Of a stretch of DNA of 64,000 bases, positions 1 to 20,000 are shown piece after piece (within the stretch, counting starts at the first letter, position 1; each line of letters begins with the position of its first letter). The DNA is from Haliclona indistincta (lineage: Eukaryota > Porifera > Demospongiae > Haplosclerida > Chalinidae), in the NCBI GenBank assembly GCA_964017065.1, contig OZ024788.1:1969021-2033020 (forward strand). The letters run 5' to 3'. Below the pieces are notes generated by a model that searched no databases, was not told the origin of the DNA, and saw only the letters and a list, made by a program, of their open reading frames with translations. The translations under genes were made by a program, and so were the position numbers.

Positions 1-534
1 ATGTTGCTTGATGCACTAAGACGCGAGAAAACAACCGAGGCCGAGAAACATGGAAAATTACACGAGTTGCGTCTGCCGTTTGTTCTCAACTTTAGCTACT
101 TTCTTGTACTTAGTCCTTCAAACAACATTGTTAGCAAACCAATGTATATCCATGCATCTGAAGACGTGAATACTGTATAGCGGATAATTTTTTCAGGTGT
201 GAAATGAGTGGTCGCTGCAGATGCTACAGACTTGCCTATAGATAAAACTTTCCTTCTTTATCAGTGTCCCACTTACTACTTTCTTGTTTCCCAAAGTATG
301 GTAGTCATAGGACAAATGATTCCCTCCGTAAGACTGACAAGAAGACCGGCGGAATCTAGCTCAAAATAATTTTATACACAACGATGATTAGGGAAATAAC
401 ACCCATGATCCCTGGGCCGGAAATTTGATTTATGAGAGAATAATAATGCATAAGCCCCATTGAGTTTGAACTACACGTATAATTTTATGTAAATTACAAG
501 TTTATCAATACCAGTTATACTGTTTTGTTTGCAG
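1..534. other. Window edge, no confident gene
   Basis: Frame +1 is open from the first base (ATG) for 59 codons to a TAG at 178-180, but no family is recognised and the window edge cuts the context. It could be the end of a coding exon or chance. The sequence at 174-192 resembles the end of the small inverted-repeat element found at 21758-21942. The rest is AT-rich and shows no clear coding signal. Confidence 0.3.
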
Positions 535-816
535 TCAGCATAATTATGGCTAAAATCCACGTTGTGAGTCTTGGTGCAGTAGTAGGCGGAGGAGTCGGTG
601 GACTACTTGGAGCAGTGCTCGGTTTATCAGTCAGTGAAATCCTGGGTGGTGCTGTGTACGGAGGATTGAGTGGAGCTGCTGGAGGAGCTGCCGTTGCTAT
701 CATGATGATCACTATCGTATGTACCATAGTTGTATATTACTTTTCAATAAATAAACTTCATTTTCTTATAGAACCGGTACCCATCCTCTGGTCAACTTCA
801 TCAAAATAATATCTAA
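535..816 (+). CDS. Last two exons of a small glycine-zipper membrane protein
   Basis: A pyrimidine-rich tract ending in CAG at 531-534 precedes an open exon (535-716). A GTATGT donor follows, then a second acceptor (ends 771) and a short terminal exon 772-816 ending in TAA. The exons join in phase. From the in-frame ATG at 546 they encode about 71 residues. The core is a long hydrophobic stretch with regular glycines (GGGVGGLLGAVLG, then GGAVYGGLSGAAGG), a glycine-zipper pattern typical of tightly packed membrane helices. Because an acceptor precedes the ATG, upstream exons probably exist, perhaps outside the window. The family is not recognised; no function is claimed. Confidence 0.4.
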
Positions 817-1028
817 CTGAGCACTATCAAATTTTTCATCCACTCAACATTCAATTTTTTTGGCTAATTTGTATGAAAGAACCAGCATGGCATTTATGAT
901 TGTGCAATATTGGGGTAATCATATCTTAACATAATATTTATTTCAAATTATTATTATTTTTTTGTCTTGTCAAAGATTAGCAAATCGTTCAAAATTTTGT
1001 TTTGAATAATAATTTTACAGACGTTCTC

Positions 1029-2445
1029 TCATTGTCCTACGTCTTCCTCCTCAAGTTGCTCTGAGCTAACACTGCTCGAGTCTGACCAGTCTCTCCTCAC
1101 TCTATCATAGTCCGGTCCCTCCTGCTCGTGTATGGGTCTGATGATGAAGGGCTCTAGACGATCTCGACCGGGCAAGAGATTGTTGAGTTTGTTAACGAGA
1201 GGGACCAGATCATCTAGTTGCTGTTGGATACATCCGAGTGTGAGAGACAATTGAGACACTAGAAATGACAAAAAAAGAGTTTGAATTTTGTATTGCAATG
1301 ACTTTAGACAGCTTCTTGTAATACTGAAGTGTAGTGTCACCTTCATGCACTAATGTGTTCAGTCTCTGTAGTCACTGTTGTCTTTATTCACACAATGAAG
1401 GATGATCAGAAACCGAACACGTTAATGCACGAAAGTGACACTCTGTGCTGTTCATTTCAGCATTGCAAAGAGTCTCAATGCCTAGATTTTAAAAGGCAGT
1501 CTTACATTTTTAATGATACAGTCATTCCTAAATTTGGGTGGTGAACATTACACTTACTCGCCATTGATTGCATGCCAGACTCACCAGTCTATGGTATGAG
1601 TGTGTAAGAGCTGTCATACCTCTCTGAATGTGTGGATGTGCTCGTTCGATTTTATCATGACGTTTAAGCAACTGCTGTGCTATGCCTGTAGAGAACAACT
1701 CAAGATCCTTCATTCTACATGTGAGATAGTGCTGCAGAAGAGGAAACAGAAAGAGAATAGGTCTTTGAGAGAGAGAGAGAGAGAGAGGCTGTTGGGTACC
1801 TGTTCGTGTGAGATAGACCGAGCACAGATTGTGAGGTGTTGCTGGTATCGAGTGGACATTGTTACCATGGTATCATGGATCACCCCAGCTGCAAGACATG
1901 GACAGACAGTCGTGACATAGACAAACAGACACAGTCACAGAAGTCAACAGAGTCAGATACATGAAGTTTGTGTTGTATAAAATTACTCAGTAACCATGCA
2001 TCAACTATCGAACATTTCTACCAGTTTCACAGTTCTCTATGTGAGGTACAGTTTAGTTACCTTCAAAAGTCTCTGCAGGTGTGTCATAATCTAGACTAGA
2101 CCTTAGAATCGGCCAGAACTGTGGACGAGAAAAAAGATCGAAACATACACATGTTGATGTGTGCTCACTCGATGTAGTCTCTCCAGTTTCTGTAGTTCTA
2201 CTGGCTTGTTGGCGCCAGTGTGGCTCCTGATTGAGCTATCAGCTCCCGGGTTGACTACTGTGATCCGTCTGACAGCTGGAGAAGACTACAGAGCGAGCGG
2301 AGACGGTTTGTGACGCTTATAAGCTACTACAAATTGTTGCTTACTGATTTTCCCAGTCTTGGGGAGGACTGCCCGCTCTGCTGTTGACCCTAAAGTAAGA
2401 AAACGTTATAAAGACCTACTGAAGTGTTTACGACAGACTCACCAT
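1029..2445 (-). CDS. BORCS5: BORCS5/myrlysin-like subunit of the BORC complex
   Basis: Seven exons read on the minus strand: 2443-2445 (ATG only), 2345-2389, 2169-2285, 2061-2118, 1800-1888, 1620-1731 and 1029-1258. They join in phase to 654 bases (217 residues; human myrlysin is about 196). The protein starts MGQQQS, an N-myristoylation signal (Gly2, Ser6), as expected for the BORC subunit that anchors the complex on lysosomes and recruits ARL8 for kinesin transport. Family landmarks in order are a SPAVRR segment, RYQQHL, a heptad-rich helix, and the C-terminal block LVPLVNKLNNLLP...RLEPF, very like the human RLEPF tail. An acidic, serine-rich tail of about 25 residues follows that the human protein lacks. 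Introns are 50-360 bases. The gene runs head to head with the dehydrogenase gene starting at 2849. Identity is from recalled family sequence; I am confident. Confidence 0.85.
1333..1442. repeat. ~110-bp hairpin repeat (MITE-like) in BORCS5 intron
   Basis: The ends are inverted copies of about 36 bases: left begins AGTGTCACCTTCATGCAC, right ends in the near-complement GTGCACGAAAGTGACACT. Related copies occur at 63864-63962 (complete hairpin) and, as partial arms, near 13270-13334 and 26411-26450. It looks like a small non-autonomous DNA element. Confidence 0.55.
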
Positions 2446-2589
2446 TTTCCAGAAGGCGTGGTAGAATTTGAGCCGCACCCACCAATCAACGTGCAGGGTT
2501 GTAAACATGGCTCCTGTCTTGTCTCACGCATTGCCCGATCCAGATTGCGTTGATGGTGGCGATATTGCCTGTACTGTACACGGCTAGGC

Positions 2590-2760
2590 GTGGTGAGAAC
2601 CTGACATCCACGTGCTGATCAACAAATGCAGGAGTGAGGGCTGCTCCTTACACTATAGCTGCAATATGCTGTGAAATTTTTGTTATGCTTTTCGCCAGAA
2701 CACAGAGCATACAATAAGCTGTAGGAATACAGCGAGGAGGAAGTCGGACAATGAACAGTG
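2590..2760 (+). pseudogene. Relic of a short-chain dehydrogenase gene
   Basis: Two short stretches copy the intact dehydrogenase gene just downstream. Around 2600-2655 the bases match the segment encoding IHVLINNAG, but an added base breaks the frame. Around 2690-2755 they match the final exon region near KLWEYSEE. The sequence between these two landmarks is missing. This is best read as the remains of a tandem duplicate, not a working gene. Confidence 0.6.
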
Positions 2761-2848
2761 TTTGTCATGCGTTTCAAAGTGCAGTTCAGTTTAGAAGGTG
2801 TGGCTGGTTTCAGCCGCACCTATTTTTCTGTAGCTATAACGTGTAAAA

Positions 2849-3881
2849 ATGGCGTCTTGGCTCTCGTGTGTCTCTGATTGCCCTATGTTGTGTACGGGAC
2901 TGGCGTTAGCTGTGGTGATAGTGGCGATATTCTGGCGATGGTACTTTGTGATCGGCGTTCCTTGTCGCAGTAAAGAACGCATGGACGGCAAGACGGTCAT
3001 CATTACCGGGGCGAACACGGGCATTGGGAAGGAGACGGCCATTGATTTAGCAAAGAGGGGAGCTCGAGTGGTAGTGGCGTGCCGTGACCAGACACGCGCA
3101 GAGGCAGCAGTGCGTGATATCAAGAAGGAGAGCAAGAGCGAGCTAGTGGTGTACCGCCATCTTGACCTAGCCTCGCTCGCTTCAGTGAGGCAGTTCAGCG
3201 AGCAAATCCTTCAAGAAGAACCTGAGATCCACGTGCTGATCAACAATGCAGGTGTAATGTTCCCGCCTTACACAAAGACAGAGGATGGTCACGAACTACA
3301 GTTTGCTGTGAATCATCTAGGGCATTTCCTCCTGACACACCTCTTACTGGACCGTATCAAATCCTCTTCTCCCAGTCGTATTCTAACTGTTGCCTCTCAC
3401 GCTCATTATGCTGGTAGTCTAGATTTCGGCGACATGATGTGGACCAAGCGCTATCAGCCTCAACTTGCTTACTGCCGCAGCAAACTAGCCAATGTGATGT
3501 TCGCCCGGGAACTCGCCAAACGCTTGGCGGGAACAGGAGTGACTGTGTATGCAATTCATCCTGGATCAGTGAATACTGAACTACCACGCCATCTTCAGCA
3601 ATACTGCTGGGGCTTGTTCAAGGTAATTTTAGATCACAATTCACATAATCTAGTGGTTTCTCATGCAGTACGTGTTCTCTGGTTTTGCTATTGGTCTCTT
3701 CACAAAGACACCTCGACAAGGAGCCCAGACATCCATCCATTGTGCAGTAGCTCGCGAGGCTGAGGGTGTTAGCGGCAAGTACTGGTCTGATTGTGCTCTG
3801 AAAGCTCCCTCGAAACAATCGCTGGACAACGAGGCATGCAAGAAGCTGTGGGAATACAGTGAGGAGAAAGTCGGCCTATAA
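2849..3881 (+). CDS. Short-chain dehydrogenase, retinol dehydrogenase 11-14 type
   Basis: Two exons, 2849-3622 and 3669-3881, separated by a 46-base intron, encode 328 residues. Residues about 14-36 form an N-terminal membrane anchor. The Rossmann cofactor motif TGANTGIG lies at 53-60, NNAG at 132-135 and the catalytic YxxxK (YCRSK) at 208-212. This is the classical SDR set, and the TGxxxGIG variant suits NADP(H)-dependent retinol dehydrogenases (RDH11-14 family), which act on the ER or mitochondrial membrane. The C-terminal exon (TPRQGAQTSIHCA...) also fits that family. The exact substrate cannot be told; related enzymes act on retinal or other aldehydes and ketones. The unspliced frame runs on past the donor to 3763 but loses the family C terminus, so the spliced form is preferred. 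A likely polyadenylation signal AATAAA lies at 3990-3995. Confidence 0.85.
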
Positions 3882-5797
3882 TGACTAAGACTCACACACG
3901 AACACATACAAAAATTACACCCTTTCGATCCGTTCCCTTTTGACTTATTTAAGCGATCATTTAGATCACCAAAAATAATATTTACAATGAATAAATAGAA
4001 TTTATCTGTTCTGGATAGTTTTTACATGTGCTATAGGCCCAAGGCCGATTGAAATTATTTTATTGTCTGAGTTGATTCTTGATACTTGTGACGTGATTGA
4101 GGGCAGGAGAGCTGACGTGTGCTTAGCAGCAGTTCCGACTTTCATTTATGACTGAGGGCGGGGCATCTTGTGATTGGGAGGCAGCGCAGTGTGTTCTGTG
4201 AGGGATGAACTTTCTTGGGAGACAATAGAGAAGGAATGAGGGACTTGCAGGCAACATGGCGAGTTGAAGACAATAATGCTCCTTTACTTTTTGTGTAAGG
4301 TTGCACTTTGTAACTGAGGGCAAAGGTGAGAAGGCAATTCTGCTACTGGGGCTGGAGGAGTCTGCGTGCTTTTCACAGGGAAAGTTTCGTTGACTCTGGT
4401 TTGCAAGAGAACATTCTTGTTACTGGGGCTGGGCAGAGTTCAGTTTTGAGGTGAGGGCATCATCAGAGAAAGAATTCTCCACAACAATGCATTACTTCAT
4501 GAAAAAAGAAAGGACTGGAACCTGGTGCGAGGGCTTTTATGAGGAATAGGAGGAGGTCACTGGAGTCTGGTGTGAGGAGGAGGTCACTGGAGTCTGATGT
4601 GAGGGAGGAGGTCACTGGAGTCTGATGTGAGGAGGAGGTCACTGGAGTCTGGTGTGAGGGGGAGGTCACTGGAGTCTGGTGTGAGGGGGAGGTCACTGGA
4701 GTCTGGTGTGAGGGAGGAGGTCACTGGAGTCTGGTGTGAGGGGGAGGTCACTGGAGTCTGGTGTGAGGGGGAGGTCACTGGAGTCTGATGTGAGGGGGAG
4801 GTCACTGGAGTCTGGTGTGAGGGGGAGGTCACTGGAGTCTGGTGTGAGGGAGGAGGTCACTGGAGTCTGGTGTGAGGAGGAGGTCACTGGAGTCTGATGT
4901 GAGGGAGGAGGTCACTAGAGTCTGGTGTGAGGAGGAGGTCACTGGAGTCTGATGTGAGGGGGAGGTCACTGGAGTCTGGTGTGAGGGAGGAGGTCACTGG
5001 AGTCTGGTGTGAGGAGGAGGTCACTGAAGTCTGGTGTGAGGAGCCTACATGAAGAGAAGGAGGGCATTCTTGTTCCAGGAGCTAAGGCCTGAATTTTTTA
5101 CTGGGGCTGGAGTGTGGTTGGGGCTTTCATTGTTTGAAAGCGAGAGAGATCGAGGGTGATTTAATTTTTTGGTCGAAGTCTACTGGGACTGAGATTTCAC
5201 TGAGGGCTTTCACAAGAGAGGGAGGATGACAATCTTGTTAGTGAAAGCCTTTGCAGAGTATCCTCGTCACAGCGTCACGAGTAATGTTAACTGGGACTTG
5301 GAGGCTTTTCACGAGGAGAGAGATTGAAGGTCAATTGTCTTACAGGGTGGTTTGGGGGTTTCATAAGAGGTTACTGATACAGCAATTTCAGGATGAGAGA
5401 GACGGTGTGCTTTCAATAGAACTGGAGGTAAAGGAGGCGGGCAAAGCTAGTTACTGGGTCTGAAATGAACTATGTTGCTGAGGGTGGTATCTGGTGAGGA
5501 GAAGGTATTCTTGATTGAAGATTCTGGGTTTTTGCAATGTGTAAGATAACAGGTGAGTCTGACAGGGACTGAAGTGAAGACTCTGTGTTGCGGCTGGAAC
5601 TGAAGTCAAAAATTCGGGAGTACTGAAATGATAATGCTGCCTTGTTGAGTTTGGAAATAAAAGATAAGAAAAAGATTGCTCATAACTGAGCGGCGCCAAG
5701 ACCTGCATCTTGAGAGATAGAGAAAAAGAAAAGAATTCTTTCTTGCGAAAGGAGTGAAGAAAAATGCAATTGGATTTGTGAAGCGGTGTGGGACGGT
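3882..5797. other. Intergenic stretch between dehydrogenase and STARD7-like gene
   Basis: About 1.9 kb without a supported gene. It contains the dehydrogenase 3' end, the minisatellite at 4553-5040, and G-rich unique sequence around it with recurring phrases such as ACTGGGGCTGG. Open frames here are low-complexity products of the repeat. A long non-coding transcript or an extended STARD7 3' UTR is possible but nothing in the sequence proves it. Confidence 0.6.
4553..5040. repeat. Minisatellite, ~27-bp unit
   Basis: Roughly eighteen head-to-tail copies of a unit containing GGAGGTCACTGGAGTCTG, mostly 27 bases apart. Units vary by GG/AGG insertions and by GGTGTGAG versus GATGTGAG. There are no spacers, so it is not a CRISPR array. 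Translated frames give only repetitive Ser/Pro/Asp/Thr strings. Confidence 0.9.
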
Positions 5798-13892
<8,095 letters not shown>

Positions 13893-14058
13893 AAACGTAA
13901 TCGAGGCTGCGCGCGCACACGTGCATCATTTATTACCATAGCGACCGTTAAACCACACCCATTGTGCGACCAAATGAACGCGCGAGTTTTGAAAATTCAA
14001 AGTTTTGAACGTGTGAATTTTGAAACGTAGTAAGAATATCTGTTGTCTGAGAGTGGAG
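13893..14058. promoter_or_regulatory. Spacer upstream of STARD7 and downstream of DDB1
   Basis: Only about 165 bases separate the proposed STARD7 start from the DDB1 stop, both on the minus strand. The STARD7 promoter must therefore lie here or overlap the DDB1 3' end. No TATA box is evident. The stretch around 13970-14030 has repeated TTTTGAA phrases. Confidence 0.4.
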
Positions 14059-17000
14059 TTAGTGCAGCCTAGATAGGTCCTCTACAACTTTGAGAATATC
14101 TTCAACAGTAACATCAGTTTCTACACCTTGAGCATCTGTCAACTGAGAAATGAAAAAAATAATCACTTTAGTATTGCTGTGTGAGCGAGTGCACGTACCT
14201 TAACATCTCGAGCAATCTCTTCCATCTGTGGGTGGGGCAGATCGAGAAATTTCTCCACCAGGTCCCCATCGATGAAACCAGCCATTGGCTTGGAACGATG
14301 TTCATTAGCAAATGAACGATAACTGATAGTTAGATTAAAGAATCGTGGTCAAGCAAGTGAACAGATGAGTGGGGAGTATGAGTGAGTGTGTGTGTGTGTG
14401 TGTGTGGGTGGATACACTTCGTGTTCAATATTTCCAACACTTTTGACACAGTTAGCCATCTTTTGTTGTAGTCTTGACAGCAGCTGGAATGTGTCACTAT
14501 TCAACTGACCAATCAAACCTAAACAAGAAGAAAAAAAAGAAACTTCACTATTTCCTCAAGCCGCGCTATTTGCTTCAATCCCATACTCTCATGCACATGT
14601 GCTGGTATACCAGATTAGTTTGTGTATAACTAACTTACCAAGTGTCCCATGAACTGTGCCGAATAGTATCGGTTTTCCTTGTAGCAATGAAGACGATGAC
14701 CCGGGATGCTCCATTACTAAGCTACCTAGGAAAACAACAACATTCAGTAAACAACCGAAAAGGGTGAGGTCTCAAACCGACCTTTTTCAAACACGTTGAT
14801 GTTGTCTCCAACGTACAGTCTCGATGGTTGCAACATGTACATCATTTCTGCTTCCACAGTCGCTTCACTAGCAGAGAAAAACAAAAATACTGTAATCCAC
14901 AAAAATTGCAAAATCCACTCACAAAGCCGACATAAATGCTTTTCACATAGCTATAAGCATAATCAGTTTTATCATAGATAATGTTTCAGTTAGAAATACA
15001 GTTATAGAGCTGGATTATCAAGTGTCAAGTATTTACATGGTCCTTGCTGCTTACGTGTTTTTTTGACACACAAAGATGTGTCTTCCATCAGCACCAATAT
15101 AGTTCTCGTCATCTATCATCTCTATCGCTGTACAGTAGCACGGACTGATGTTCAGGTCCATACCACACTACATCAAGAGAGCACAGAGGAGACCTCAAAT
15201 CAACAATAAAAATTATAACAAAACCAAAACCTCTCATTATCAATAACAACAGCTATACAGGGGTAGAGTACTTTTGAAGAATCAATCACACAGGCACTGG
15301 CACAGGTATTATTAGCAACAAAACACTGACAAATGCATTGCTGACATGGACTATGTTGGATGACAATGACATGTGTTTGGTACCTCTTCAAGACCTTGTT
15401 CATGCTTGTAGACCAGTAGCTTTAGAGAACGGATCAGATCACCGACCTAAGGAAGAGAAAAATGAATATTGACATCTCAGTGTATCAAAATGCAAGTGGA
15501 CTAATACATGAGGGACAACATGGAGAGTTACAAAGACACACGATCGTAATGCACTATTGTTAGTAACATCACGTGACCTGTATTCTATAAATAGAATGGG
15601 CTCTTTCACACTGGACTGATACTTCATAGTAAGATTGTGAAAGTCTGCTGTGTAGCTATTCACTTACTAGTATAAAGTCCCCCTTGTTCTTGAGGTAGAT
15701 GGCTAGGATGTTGTTACAGTACGAGCACTCCTCCTCTAGCTCACACTCCCCAACCCATCGATATATTAGCACACTGCTGTTCACCGAAGCAAGGAGCTTA
15801 TCATTGAACTCTCTCACTTGGTACACAGTGCCTCCAACCATCAACTCATATATCAATTCAAGCTTATCTGTAATGAAGAAAAAAGTGTTATTAATAGTAC
15901 ACAAGTCATGTGATGTTACTAAAAATAACATAAGGCATCACTGAATGCTTACTGTTGTTGACTTGTAGTACGAGGATTCTTCCCTTAGAGGGTTCACTAT
16001 CTTGTGGATTTACAAAGGCTGTTCCCACAACGTAGACACTCTGGGCACCTCCACCGATTGTACAAGAAGTGACGCTAATGGAGCACTCTCTCTCACTGAG
16101 CTGGTAGACATGAAGAACTAGTGAGAGGGAGGAGAGAGAGAGGAGAGAGGAGAGAGAGAGAGAGAGAGAAAGAGAGAGGAGAGAGGAGAGAGGAGAGAGG
16201 AGAGAGGAGAGAGAGAGAGAGAGGGAGAAGCAATATTTCTTTGGTGAGCAATTATGCGTTTGTGTGCTCACTTTCGAATGTGTGGGGCTCCACTAGTAGC
16301 AGTGAGAACACTTCAATCTCCTCATCGAGCTCTGGTTTCTCGCTAACTCCAGCTACGTTAGGACTCACAGTGATATTAGCAGCCGTCGTACTAACACTAC
16401 AGAAGAGAATAAAATAATTAGTAAAGTCAAAATTTACGAGAAAAGACTGTACTATTAATAACGCACTGTTTTGATAGTAAAGTCAAAAAAAAGATTTTTA
16501 GTAAAGTCAAAATTTTTGAGAAAATAACAAGATTTTTAGATTTATGAGGAAAAAGATTCAAAATTTATGCTATGTCAAATTGTAGCATCTAATGGGTTTA
16601 CCTATAGCCCTCAATATGTTTGTCTGCTACCATACAATAGTCATAGACTCAACCACATAAAGAGTACACTGGGACCACGAATACATTCAGTGGTAAACAT
16701 GATGAACTCCCTCAGGGCTAAGTTATGCTCTGTTACTACCTCTGCCTGGGTGTTGCAGTAGATGTTTCAGACTTGTTGGGAACTTCGATACGAGAACTAG
16801 TGACGAGAAAGGTTTGAGAAGACTCTTGGTAGGTGATACGCCTGATGGAGAGAGAGGGGGAGAGGGAGGGGGGAGAGAGAGAGAGAGAGAGTGAGGGAGA
16901 GAGAGAGGGGGAGGGAGGGAGGGAGGGAGGGAGGGAGGGAGGGAGAGTGAGAGAGAAAGAGAGGGAGGGAGGGAGAGAAGTGTGAGTGAGTGAGTGAATG

Positions 17001-20000
17001 AGAGAGTGAATGAGCCTTCAGACACACTAGGTCATCAATGTGTTCAGTAGCAGAACCGACAGTGTGACAGTGATCATCATTAGGCTCTTAGTGTACACTC
17101 AACCAGTGACCTCTGCGAGACAACTAAACATTGTTTAGTGCACAGGTGTCCTGGCTTTACCAGTGACACTCTGTGAGGCAGCTAGACACTTACTGTGGAG
17201 CGTAGATTTTGCTCATAAGTGAGTGAATGTGCATGGTGTGAGCTAGTATTACTTACTTAGGTGACTCTCCTAGTGAAATGGTGTCAATGTGTAACATCTG
17301 AATCTGGTCCACAGATCCAATGACTAGTGTAGAACTGTCTACTAGCGCAAGACTAGGTTGAAAGAAAAATCGTAAGTGCATCATACCACCATCTCTCAAC
17401 GTTACCTGTCTTTGAAGGATTCTGAATTGAGAGTACACATGTACTGCACTTCCTATGAGAATAGCAACAACATTGATCAAAGACACACATGTGCGTACAG
17501 ATGTTGAGTGAGTAGAAGGATGAGTGAGTGAGTGGGTGGGTGAGTGAGCGAGTGCATGAGTGAGAGTTGAACAAACCTTTACGTTGACATTCGAGAATAG
17601 TAGTTTATGGTTACTGGAGTGAATGATGGTCGGGTGGTCGGAACAAGCGAATACGTTACTGACACCTTTAGACTGGAACAGTCTCAGTATAATCGGCTTA
17701 GTACCTAGAACCACCTTCTTACCAGAATCAAGCTGACCTGGAAGCAGATAAATTGTAAAATGAAGTTCGAATTCGTGATTTTTCTAAGTTACCAGAGACA
17801 GGATCCAGTGTGTAGTAGTACAGGCACCCGTCCCCAAGGGCGCACAGGAGGTAATAGACACCGTCTAATTCAGCCATTAGGATGGAACGAGGGATGATAT
17901 CTGAAGAAGACAGGGGACGATAATACCTACACTAGACAGTGTCATCGATGGATGGATAGATAGAATGAGAGGAGTGTGGGTGAGTGAGTGAGTCTTCAGA
18001 CACACTAGATCATCAATGTGTTCAGTAGCAGAACCGACAGTGTGACAGTGATCATCATTAGGCTCTTAGTGTACAGGTGTCCTGGCTCTACCAGTGACCC
18101 TCTGTGAGGCAGCTAGACACTGCTTAGTGTACAGGTGTCCTGGCTTTACCAGTGACCCTCTGTGGGGAAGCTAAACACTGCTTAGTCTACCAGTGAAGAC
18201 ACTGCTTAGTGCACAGGTGCCCTAGGTCTACCAATGAATCGCTAGGGGGCAGTTAGACACTGCTTAGTGCTGGATAGATACACTCTGTTGGGTAGTTGGA
18301 CACCTTGCTTACAAACAAGTGTGTGTACATGTCATTAAGCACTGACACACATAGGAAGCAACTCAGTACCTCACACAATACATAGTAGAGCGTAGACCAT
18401 AAAGCACGGAGCACTAATGCATTAAAATACCATTAAGTCTTTACATGCTCCATTGTGTGAATAAATCTGACACATTAGTGACTGCAAGGTGACGCTTTAC
18501 ACTCAAATCTTCCTTGCAAGAAGTATCAAGGCTAATCATAGTATCTGTACCATCAAGGCTAATTGCATGTCTAGTGATGTAAGCTATTCTACACTTAGTC
18601 AAAATACATTAAGTACAATAACAAAATCATCTAGGACGCTAGCTAGTGGTTTATTAAACGGTAGAATTTCGGCTTTGCGAAGTGACGGGCGCAATAGTGA
18701 ATCATGTGAGATTCACTCTTGCTCCCGATTCACGAGAATTTCACAATTTCGAGGCTAGGTCTTTGAACTTACAAATTCTTCAGAAAAAGCTCTTATAGAT
18801 CATGCAACTCGATCGTAGTGATAGTGTTGTACCACAATGACAGTGATAATATTATTTTAGTACATTGCATAAATGGGTATTAGAATGTGGCGGTTTACGC
18901 TTGCAAAATACATCGCTATAAATGCTTTTTGGGGCAACACTGCTGGCTGTAATACGCATTAGACAGGTGACTAGAATACGGCATAGTCTACTGTATGCTT
19001 TGTATGAAGAACATCCGGGACTCTCCTCTTCTGGCTATAATAGAGTGGTGACCTCTTAAAAAGGTTTGACTTTACTTAACAATGCATAATTATTTCTTAT
19101 TGTAGTTGACTCACCTCCTCCCAGTGGTTGAGTGTAGAGGTTTTCGAATTTCGGTAGCGTCACTAGTCTCACAGATATATCAGTCCACAATCCTATAGCA
19201 CAGATCTCAGCTTTGTGTTTGTCCGCGCCCAGTGGAGTTATGTCCACGCATGCTACCTCGTGATCCATAGTAGCATGACTGCAGTGGTGGGTTCAATGGT
19301 GAGAGAAGAAAAAGTCAATTTTTTATTACTTTCTTGACCATTTTGAGTTGTGAGTACAGAACCAGTTGGAGTGACTACTACCCCTTGTTTAGTAGCAGTA
19401 GAAACCGGCTGTTTGTTTACGTTTGCGCGCTTGTACGATTTCTTTTCTGCTCCGCCCACGACACGAATTCAATGTTTATTCGCTTCCCGCCAAAATAGAA
19501 GCATTCCTGGGCGAACAGTCGACAAGCAACTAAAAAGAAGGCGCACATCTACTAGACCCGAGTAAGTTGAGACGCACCGTCGCTACTGTAAATCGATATT
19601 CGCCACGACACGAGCGAGCAGGAAAACTACCGTGACGATCGTCGAGTCGAAAATCAGGCGCGTTCGATGTCGCGCGCTGCCAGTCAGAAAGCAGAGCTTT
19701 TCGCGGTTCTACACGCGCCAGAGTAGAGCTGAACCTCGCAAAAAGCTACAGCAGACAAGAGTACAGTAGTGTAGTCGAGTACGCGGGCATGATTACTAGC
19801 GAGTGAGATTGTGAAAGCGATAATGACAGCATCCTACTGTTTCCTTCATTGATGATAGATACAGTTTCCCTTCCTCTCTCTTTTCTCCAGAATATGACTG
19901 AGGCTGATACAACAGGCGGTCACGACTATTTCTTTCTAGAGGACCCGCCCTCAGATGTCGTCTGCCCAATCTGCCACTTGGTAGCCCAAAACCCTCACCA

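Noticed and set aside
4463..4887. Three Ser/Pro/Thr-rich open frames
   Set aside because: Translations of the 27-bp minisatellite on the opposite strand.
4553..5040. Regular repeats resembling a CRISPR array
   Set aside because: No spacers between units, variable unit edges, and a eukaryotic setting.
17521..17570. GAGT/GGGT repeats as telomere-like
   Set aside because: Not the TTAGGG animal motif; simple intronic microsatellite.
19849..19893. Upstream ATG of the nested TRAF-like gene
   Set aside because: It lies before a strong pyrimidine tract and CAG acceptor, so it is probably intronic; the ATG at 19894 is preferred.
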